Source of the DNA: an uncultured Prevotellaceae bacterium
GTDB lineage: Bacteria; Bacteroidota; Bacteroidia; Bacteroidales; Bacteroidaceae
Length of the DNA stretch: 5,237 bases
NCBI GenBank assembly: GCA_946403615.1
Contig: CAMJAO010000170.1
Location: forward strand, 1 to 5,237
Direction of reading: 5' to 3'
Shown here piece after piece: positions 1 to 4,436 of the stretch (position 1 is its first letter; the number at the start of each line of letters is the position of its first letter). Both the position numbers and the translations under genes were made by a program. Under the pieces are notes generated by a model. The model was given only the letters and a program-made list of their open reading frames with translations, was not told the origin of the DNA and searched no databases.

Positions 1-599
1 AACCGCTTGACTAGCGTGTAGAGCGTGTCGTTGGCATTTTCTTTCTTGGGCCACAGCACATTACAGATGTCCGTTTTCGACAGTTGATGTGAAGGCGACA
101 GCCACAACATTTCCATCAATTGCTGTTGCATAGGGGTCAGTCTTACCACATTGCCTTTGGTGTCGATGAATTGTCCGTCTTCCAGCGCCAGTCCGCCATA
201 CATGCCCGATGTCATTCGCTGACGATGTAGAAAGATACAATACAGCCCCCAGAACAAGACCATCGACCACAATACCATGGAGGGCCGTTGGTCAGACAGT
301 GACAGAATAGTTGCGGCCGACACCTGCGGACGGGGGCGGAAATCTCTCTTGGTATCAACTGTCAAAACGGCTTTACCTCTTAGTTCCTTCATTTGCAGAT
401 GGCTGTTGAACACCCGAATCGTGTCTGCGCTGATCACGTCCGACTGTTGTTCCTCCAAGGTTTTTGCCAGTGCCTGGTCCATGTCTTCTTCCACCATACG
501 GCTCGTTGTGCGAAAACGGTCCAAGCTGGTCAGGCTTGAGGCTATTAACAGAACAAAGAGCACCAACACTGAATATCGTTGTTTCTTCATGATTTTCAT
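1..599 (-). CDS. Membrane-anchored winged-helix transcriptional regulator, 3' end outside window
   Basis: An uninterrupted reading frame of 199 codons runs off the left edge. Residues about 8-26 form a hydrophobic segment after a basic N-terminus (MKIMKKQRY). Residues about 27-106 are polar and probably periplasmic. Residues about 107-125 form a second membrane segment (SMVLWSMVLFWGLYCIF) followed by HRQR, a positive-inside signal. From about 135 onward the sequence resembles an OmpR-type winged helix: RLTPMQQQLMEML, then LSKTDICNVLWPKKENANDTLYTLVKR, split here by the usual turn. The recognition helix is present, but the last wing is cut off. By analogy it should sense an envelope signal and act on DNA at the membrane, but the signal and targets are unknown. 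The start is ATG at 599; ATG at 590 is in frame and equally possible. An in-frame stop upstream at 633-635 excludes a longer form. The regulator identity rests on pattern recognition of the domain. Confidence 0.8.
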   Translation of the reverse strand, partial: MKIMKKQRYSVLVLFVLLIASSLTSLDRFRTTSRMVEEDMDQALAKTLEEQQSDVISADTIRVFNSHLQMKELRGKAVLTVDTKRDFRPRPQVSAATILSLSDQRPSMVLWSMVLFWGLYCIFLHRQRMTSGMYGGLALEDGQFIDTKGNVVRLTPMQQQLMEMLWLSPSHQLSKTDICNVLWPKKENANDTLYTLVKR

Positions 600-618
600 A
601 GATTGATGTATCCGCTTG

Positions 619-626
619 CAAAGATA
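619..626 (-). promoter_or_regulatory. Bacteroidota -7 promoter element (TAnnTTTG) for the membrane regulator
   Basis: The minus strand reads TATCTTTG, an exact match to the TAnnTTTG -7 element used by the Bacteroidota primary sigma factor. It lies 19 bases before the ATG at 599, so the leader would be only about 10-25 nt. No TTTG is seen at the normal -33 spacing; a TTTG at 638-641 is too close. An A-rich tract on the minus strand (about 650-677) lies further upstream and could act as an UP-like element. The match is seen in the sequence; promoter function is inferred. Confidence 0.55.
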
Positions 627-683
627 CTGCTTTTATCCAAACATCGGCGTTTTGATTTTGTTTTTCTTGTTTTTTAACCCCAA

Positions 684-699
684 TCGGTCATCGGACCGA
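684..699. repeat. Short perfect inverted repeat upstream of the membrane regulator
   Basis: TCGGTC and GACCGA form a perfect 6-bp inverted repeat around the 4-base spacer ATCG. It lies about 58 bases upstream of the TAnnTTTG element, beyond the A-rich tract. It could be an operator-like site or a small hairpin at the end of the upstream transcript. No T-run follows it on the minus strand, so it is a poor terminator on its own. Confidence 0.35.
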
Positions 700-716
700 A
701 AGAAAATGACGAAGAA

Positions 717-754
717 CGGGGAACTTAATATGATTGAACATATTAAATTCCCCG
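717..754 (-). terminator. Strong hairpin, probable terminator of the lipoprotein gene
   Basis: Two 16-base arms (717-732 and 739-754) flank a 6-base loop. The arms are complementary except at one position, 724/747. In plus-strand RNA that position is a C-A mismatch, but in minus-strand RNA it becomes a G-U wobble, so the stem is fully paired only in the transcript of the minus-strand genes. It lies about 41 bases after the lipoprotein stop codon. The sequence after it on the minus strand is pyrimidine-rich (TTCTTCGTCATTTTCTTT) but not a clean U-run, so termination could be partial or the stem could instead stabilise the mRNA 3' end. Confidence 0.55.
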
Positions 755-768
755 TAAATGGTCATATT

Positions 769-785
769 CGCGTAATTGATACGCG
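769..785. repeat. Small hairpin just after the lipoprotein stop codon
   Basis: CGCGTA and TACGCG form a perfect 6-bp inverted repeat around the 5-base loop ATTGA. It begins 10 bases after the lipoprotein stop codon and lies before the larger hairpin at 717-754. It is seen directly in the sequence; a role in mRNA 3'-end stability is inference. Confidence 0.4.
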
Positions 786-795
786 TAGAAGATGA

Positions 796-1182
796 TTAGT
801 CCTCCAGTTCCTCTGCGGCAGCGTCGAGTTCGTCGGCAGTCTCTTTCAGATCTTGATCGGCCTTCAGCATGTCAGAAACCTTCTGAATCAAGGGGTTCAC
901 TTTGTTGGCGATGATTTCCATGCTGTCAACAATCTCAGGTTTCACAGCAGCGTACTCTACAGAGTTGTCCAACATAGCCTTGTTGGCGTCCAACCATTTC
1001 TGGTTCAGTTCAACGAACTGCTCCATTGACTCCAACTGGTCAACTTTCTCTTCAGTGTCGAGTTTAGAAGCGACTTCTTTGAAGTCTGCCCAAGCCTTCT
1101 CGGCTGCGGGGCTCAGTTTCTTACCACAAGATGCAAAAACCATTGCAAGGGCAGCAACTGCCACAAATGCTAACTTTTTCAT
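796..1182 (-). CDS. Small acidic helical lipoprotein of unknown function
   Basis: The 128-aa protein starts with a lipoprotein signal peptide: basic MKK, a hydrophobic stretch at residues 4-17, then the lipobox VFASC with Cys19 as the predicted lipidated residue. The mature part has few turn residues and is rich in E, D, K and A, with heptad-like spacing, for example KLDTEEKVDQLESMEQFVEL. It therefore looks all-helical, perhaps a helical bundle, and ends in a very acidic segment (ETADELDAAAEELED). The residues after the Cys are GKK, not the acidic cluster of the Bacteroidota surface-export signal, so it probably faces the periplasm. I recognise no enzyme motif and cannot name a family. The start is fixed by the signal peptide and by an A/T-rich leader with no Shine-Dalgarno site. 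It has its own upstream promoter element and is followed by hairpins, suggesting a single-gene transcript. Confidence 0.88.
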   Translation of the reverse strand: MKKLAFVAVAALAMVFASCGKKLSPAAEKAWADFKEVASKLDTEEKVDQLESMEQFVELNQKWLDANKAMLDNSVEYAAVKPEIVDSMEIIANKVNPLIQKVSDMLKADQDLKETADELDAAAEELED

Positions 1183-1235
1183 ACTTAATTAATTAAAAAA
1201 TAATGTGTAAAACAATTCTTTTTTCAAATCGGCTG

Positions 1236-1243
1236 CAAAGTTA
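1236..1243 (-). promoter_or_regulatory. Bacteroidota -7 promoter element (TAnnTTTG) for the lipoprotein gene
   Basis: The minus strand reads TAACTTTG followed by C, matching the TAnnTTTG consensus. It lies 53 bases before the lipoprotein ATG, giving a predicted A/T-rich leader of about 45 nt. A canonical TTTG is not seen at the -33 position. A direct repeat of ATGCAG with a 10-base period (1253-1268) occupies that region instead. The match is seen directly; activity is inferred. Confidence 0.6.
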
Positions 1244-1330
1244 CCACCTTTTCTGCATATTCCTGCATGAATTATGTTAAAAAAGATAGAGGGAGAGTGA
1301 TGAGATGGAGATTACTGCAGAACTCCTCTT

Positions 1331-3601
1331 TTATAAAGGATCCACGTCAAAAAACATGGTGACGGTGGCAAATCGCTTGTCGGCGGTGATTTGCTGCTGT
1401 GCGAATCTCAGGTATTGGCGCACGGCCTGCAAGTCGATGCCCTGTTCGAGCTTAAGCATCATCTTGCGGATATGCAGGTCTTTCACTCGCGCCACGGCGG
1501 GTTTGTCGGGGCCGAGCACACGGTTGCCGAACCACTGTCGCAGGATAGAAGCCATGTATACGGCGGCCGATTCCACCACAGCATTGTCGCGGTGCTTCAT
1601 GTAGAGATATATCAACCGATAGAACGGCGGATAATGGAAGGCGGCACGCTCCTCGCACAATTCGCGGTAGAGTCCCTCGAAATCGTTGTCCACCACCTGA
1701 CGTATGAGCGGCAATTGCGGATTCTTAGTCTGTAAAAACACCTGCCCGCGCTTGCCCTTGCGACCCGCCCGTCCGCTCACTTGCGCCATGAGCATGAACG
1801 CGTGTTCGTAAGCACGGAAATCGGGCATGTTCAACATACTGTCGGCATTGAGGATGCCCACCACGCTGACATGGTCGAAGTCGAGACCTTTGGTCACCAT
1901 TTGCGTGCCGATGAGCAGGTTGGTGCGACGGGCGGAGAAATCATTGATGATACGTTCGTAGGCGGCGCGTGTGCGCGTGGTGTCGAGGTCCATGCGGGCC
2001 ACGCGTGCTTCGGGGAAGATTTGCATCAGTGTGTCTTCCACCTTTTCTGTGCCCAGTCCCACACCGCGTATCTCTTTCGATTCACAGCAGGGGCAAACGT
2101 CGGGCACCCGATAGGTGTAGCCGCAATAATGGCATGACAGCACGTTCATGTTCTTGTGGAAGGTGAGCGACACATCGCAGTTCTTGCATTTCGGCACCCA
2201 ACCGCAGGTCTTGCACTCTATCATTGGAGTGAAACCGCGCCGGTTTTGGAAGATGATGGCCTGTTCGCCCGCCGCCAGTGCTTTCTTGATGGCTGCTAAT
2301 AGGGCGGGGGAGTAGGGGCCGGTCATCATCTTGCGCCGTTGCAGGTCTTTGATGTCCACCACCGTGATTTCCGGCAGTTGTATGTCTTTGTAGCGTGTCA
2401 TCATCGTGACCAGCCCGTATTTGCCGGTCATGGCGTTGTGATACGACTCCATCGACGGTGTGGCGGTGCCTAGCAGAGTCTTGGCTTTGTACATCGATGC
2501 CAGGACGATAGCCGCTGAACGTGCATGATAACGTGGTGCGGGGTCTTGTTGCTTAAACGAGGTCTCGTGCTCCTCGTCGATGATGACGAGTCCGAGTTTC
2601 TGGAAGGGCAAGAAAATGGCGCTACGTGCGCCCAGAATCACGTCGTAGGGATTGTTTGACAACTGTTTGCGCCAAATCTCCACCCGTTCGGCATCGCTGT
2701 ATTTGGAATGGTAGATGCCCAGACGCGGTCCGAATACCCTGCGCAGACGGTCCATCATCTGCACCGTGAGCGCTATCTCGGGCATGAGGTAAAGCACTTG
2801 TTTCTTCTCCTCTAAAGCCTTCTGTATCAGGTGTATGTATATCTCGGTTTTGCCGCTGGATGTGACACCATGCAGCAGCACCACATTCTTGCGCAACATC
2901 TGGAAGAGGATGGCGTTGTATGCCTCTTGCTGGGTGGCATTGAGTCGTTTGATATTGTCGGGATTATATACGCCTGTCATGTTGAGCCGTCCCACCTCCT
3001 GTTCATAAAGTTGCAGCACCCCTTTGTCTATCAGTGCCTTGACGGCTTGTATCGTGCCGTGAGAGGAATTGAGCAATTCATCGCGCGACACATCGGTCAC
3101 CTCGTCGGCAGGGGTGTCGTCTTGTAGCGAGTCCCAATGAGAGAGCGCCAGGAAATCAAGCAACATCGATTGCTGTTTCGGCGCGCGCCTCATAGAATCG
3201 AGCATCTGATGCAATGCCTGCTCACTGCGGTAAGCGGGTGCTAATGTCACGTAAGTCTCGGTTTTGGGCCGATAGGCGTCCTCACCCTTCAGACCCGAGG
3301 GCAATGCTGCCTTATACACATCGCCGATGGGCGACATGTAATAATCTGCCACCCATTGCCACAACCGGTATTGGCGTTCGAGCAGCACAGGCTCCGCATC
3401 CAGCACATTGATGATTTCCTTGCAGTCGAAGTCGGGTTTCTCATCGTGTACCCTTGCCACAAGCGCCACATAGGTCTTCGATTTTCCGAGAGGAACCAGC
3501 ACACGAATGCCAAACCCGACAGACTCAGAGAGTGTGTCGGGTACAGCGTATGTAAACAGCCCTTCCAGTGGAAGTGGCAGAATAACATCGATGTATTTCA
3601 T
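1331..3601 (-). CDS. priA: Primosomal protein N', replication-restart helicase PriA
   Basis: PriA is a cytoplasmic superfamily 2 3'-to-5' DNA helicase that recognises stalled or repaired forks and starts reloading of the replicative helicase. The 756-aa protein is complete and near the usual length (E. coli about 730). Residues 1-105 match the 3'-DNA-binding domain (YIDVILPLPLEGLFTY) and about 110-210 the winged-helix region. Helicase motifs follow: Walker A GVTSSGKT at 245-252, DEEH at 342-345, GTATPS at 378-383, GTQMVTKGLDFD at 565-576 and QVSGRAGR at 607-614. The zinc region has cysteines at 463, 466, 472, 475, 490, 493, 503 and 506, the same spacing as in E. coli PriA. The C-terminal domain ends in VTMFFDVDPL, typical of the family. 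The start is ATG at 3601 because MKYIDVILPLPL aligns with the family N-terminus. No clear promoter lies in the upstream spacer, so it may be partly co-transcribed with the barrel gene. Nothing suggests inactivation. Confidence 0.98.
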   Translation of the reverse strand: MKYIDVILPLPLEGLFTYAVPDTLSESVGFGIRVLVPLGKSKTYVALVARVHDEKPDFDCKEIINVLDAEPVLLERQYRLWQWVADYYMSPIGDVYKAALPSGLKGEDAYRPKTETYVTLAPAYRSEQALHQMLDSMRRAPKQQSMLLDFLALSHWDSLQDDTPADEVTDVSRDELLNSSHGTIQAVKALIDKGVLQLYEQEVGRLNMTGVYNPDNIKRLNATQQEAYNAILFQMLRKNVVLLHGVTSSGKTEIYIHLIQKALEEKKQVLYLMPEIALTVQMMDRLRRVFGPRLGIYHSKYSDAERVEIWRKQLSNNPYDVILGARSAIFLPFQKLGLVIIDEEHETSFKQQDPAPRYHARSAAIVLASMYKAKTLLGTATPSMESYHNAMTGKYGLVTMMTRYKDIQLPEITVVDIKDLQRRKMMTGPYSPALLAAIKKALAAGEQAIIFQNRRGFTPMIECKTCGWVPKCKNCDVSLTFHKNMNVLSCHYCGYTYRVPDVCPCCESKEIRGVGLGTEKVEDTLMQIFPEARVARMDLDTTRTRAAYERIINDFSARRTNLLIGTQMVTKGLDFDHVSVVGILNADSMLNMPDFRAYEHAFMLMAQVSGRAGRKGKRGQVFLQTKNPQLPLIRQVVDNDFEGLYRELCEERAAFHYPPFYRLIYLYMKHRDNAVVESAAVYMASILRQWFGNRVLGPDKPAVARVKDLHIRKMMLKLEQGIDLQAVRQYLRFAQQQITADKRFATVTMFFDVDPL

Positions 3602-3611
3602 GGATGAAATA
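3594..3611. promoter_or_regulatory. 18-bp dyad overlapping the priA start codon
   Basis: TATTTCAT and ATGAAATA are perfect 8-base inverted arms separated by 2 bases. The priA ATG (3601-3599) lies in the arm nearest the gene. In RNA the arms could form a 7-bp stem with the 4-base loop UCCA that partly buries the start codon. In DNA the dyad could be an operator. The symmetry is seen directly; any regulatory role is inference, and an A/T-rich dyad this short could arise by chance. Confidence 0.4.
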
Positions 3612-3615
3612 GGGG

Positions 3616-3651
3616 GAAGTTAAAGAAGTTAAGGAAGTTAAAGAAGTTAAG
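3616..3651. repeat. Fourfold 9-bp tandem repeat upstream of priA
   Basis: Four head-to-tail copies of GAAGTTAAR are present. The last base alternates A, G, A, G, so the array is also two exact copies of an 18-bp unit. It sits between the barrel gene and priA, 15 bases before the priA start codon, in the untranslated leader or promoter area. The sequence resembles slippage-prone low-complexity intergenic repeats. Copy number may vary between strains. Confidence 0.85.
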
Positions 3652-3728
3652 GGCAATGGTGTGAATCCAGGTGATTTCTCAGGCTTTCCTGGCTAATCCT
3701 AGGTATTTCTAAAAAGGAAAAGGGGCTC

Positions 3729-4316
3729 TTACAGATACAATGCCAGTCCAATTTGCCAGGCATTGGCGCGGGCTGTTCCTTCTTTAAGGCTTTCGAAGAT
3801 GGCGTCGGCTGTGCGGCTGCAAGCCACGTTGTAATTGCCGTAAATCTCAAGATGACGGCCAAAGGTCATGCCCAGACCCACGTTGAGACTGAAGGTGGCT
3901 TCTTTCCATTTCCACTGCTGGTAGTTCTCTTTCAGTGTGAGGTCGTCGCTGAGGTTGAACGCGAACTGGGGACCGCCGAAAGCAAAGATGGTAAATACAT
4001 TTTCCGAACCGGCTGTGATGCGCACATTGACAGGCACGAGCACCGACTTGGCTTTCATCGTGGTGCCTTCCACTTTGGCCTCGCGTTGGTCGTAGAGGGC
4101 GGCGGCATCGACAGAAAGCCCCGTCACAGGCAGGTGAAACTTGATGACCGGTCCCACAAAGAAACCCAAACGGTTTTCTGCTTTCAGGTCATCTTGCTTG
4201 AACTGGACGTCAGAGAGGTTGATACCGCTCTTGACACCCAATTTTATCTGCGCTTGTGCTGGCAGCGCCATCATCACTGTCATGATGAGCAGCGCTCGGA
4301 AAAGTATTTTTCTCAT
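3729..4316 (-). CDS. Outer-membrane beta-barrel protein (PorT/OMP_b-brl_2-like)
   Basis: The 195-aa precursor has a type I signal peptide: MRK, a hydrophobic core at residues 4-18, and a predicted cut after AQA at about residue 22. The mature protein starts IKLGVKSGINLSDVQF, the typical first strand of small Bacteroidota barrel proteins of the porin-like OMP_b-brl_2 type. It then alternates polar and hydrophobic residues in about eight strands, for example FFVGPVIKFHLP (52-63), SVDAAALYDQ (68-77), SVLVPVNVRI (91-100), FTIFAFGGPQFAFNL (108-122) and ATFSLNVGLGMTF (140-152), and ends in the strand AWQIGLALYL. It should reside in the outer membrane. I chose ATG at 4316 because the signal peptide begins there. 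An in-frame ATG at 4400 would add 28 residues encoded by repeat-rich spacer DNA and would place an unlikely sequence ahead of the signal. It lies directly downstream of gldN on the same strand, so a link to type IX secretion is possible but unproven. Confidence 0.87.
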   Translation of the reverse strand: MRKILFRALLIMTVMMALPAQAQIKLGVKSGINLSDVQFKQDDLKAENRLGFFVGPVIKFHLPVTGLSVDAAALYDQREAKVEGTTMKAKSVLVPVNVRITAGSENVFTIFAFGGPQFAFNLSDDLTLKENYQQWKWKEATFSLNVGLGMTFGRHLEIYGNYNVACSRTADAIFESLKEGTARANAWQIGLALYL

Positions 4317-4320
4317 ATCT

Positions 4321-4365
4321 GTAGGGGTTTCAGGAGTGAAGGAGTGTAGGAGTTCAGGAGTGAAG
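4321..4365. repeat. Two imperfect ~20-bp direct repeats upstream of the barrel gene
   Basis: The copies are 4321-4341 (GTAGGGGTTTCAGGAGTGAAG, with one extra base) and 4346-4365. They share an exact 13-base core, TTCAGGAGTGAAG, and differ by one substitution and one single-base indel. GGAGT units recur between and within the copies. They fall in the leader just before the chosen start codon. This looks like low-complexity spacer repeat; a binding-site role is possible but not shown. Confidence 0.7.
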
Positions 4366-4384
4366 ACAATAGTACGCCTATTGT
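4366..4384. repeat. 7-bp inverted repeat with weak promoter-like element
   Basis: ACAATAG and CTATTGT form a perfect 7-bp inverted repeat around the spacer TACGC. On the minus strand part of it reads TACTATTG (4367-4374), one mismatch from the TAnnTTTG -7 consensus, about 50 bases before the barrel start codon. No -33 TTTG is seen. It could be a promoter with an overlapping operator for the barrel gene, or a small hairpin after gldN; it lacks a U-run on the minus strand. Confidence 0.35.
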
Positions 4385-4403
4385 GGGGCTCCTCTTTCAT
4401 TTT

Positions 4404-4433
4404 CCCCTCCCCTCGGGGATGTTTCGGGTGGGG
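4404..4433. repeat. C/G-rich hairpin just downstream of gldN
   Basis: CCCCTCCC (4404-4411) pairs with GGGTGGGG (4426-4433) except for the central base, around a 14-base loop. An alternative pairing CCCC/GGGG at 4409-4418 competes with it but has only a 2-base loop. On the plus strand five Ts follow, giving a terminator-like look, but there is no plus-strand gene to terminate. On the minus strand A residues follow, so it is not a normal intrinsic terminator for gldN. Confidence 0.3.
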
Positions 4434-4436
4434 TTT

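Noticed and set aside
61..621. Open frames at 61-270 (-), 277-606 (+) and 373-621 (-)
   Set aside because: They are shadows of the longer continuous minus-strand frame 599 to 1, which has a coherent membrane/winged-helix protein; the shadows have no signal or domain pattern.
902..1192. 96-codon plus-strand open frame antisense to the lipoprotein gene
   Set aside because: The lipoprotein strand has a lipobox, a promoter element and a terminator-like hairpin; the antisense frame has none.
1273..1333. priA terminator built on the GGAG/CTCC pairing and the six-T run
   Set aside because: The stem is only 4 bp and is well separated from the T-run, so it does not form a normal intrinsic terminator.
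1305..3607. Several plus-strand and out-of-frame open frames within priA
   Set aside because: All overlap a complete, motif-rich priA and show no independent start signals or domains.
3616..3651. CRISPR-like array
   Set aside because: The 9-bp units are contiguous with no spacers and no cas genes are present; it is a simple tandem repeat.
3655..3728. Hairpin from CCAGG/CCTGG in the spacer before priA
   Set aside because: The stem is 5 bp with a long loop and is not followed by a T-run; nothing beyond chance is supported.
3753..4349. 198-codon plus-strand open frame antisense to the barrel gene
   Set aside because: It is fully antisense to a protein with a signal peptide and barrel pattern; its translation is low in structure and shows no known motif, as expected of an antisense shadow.
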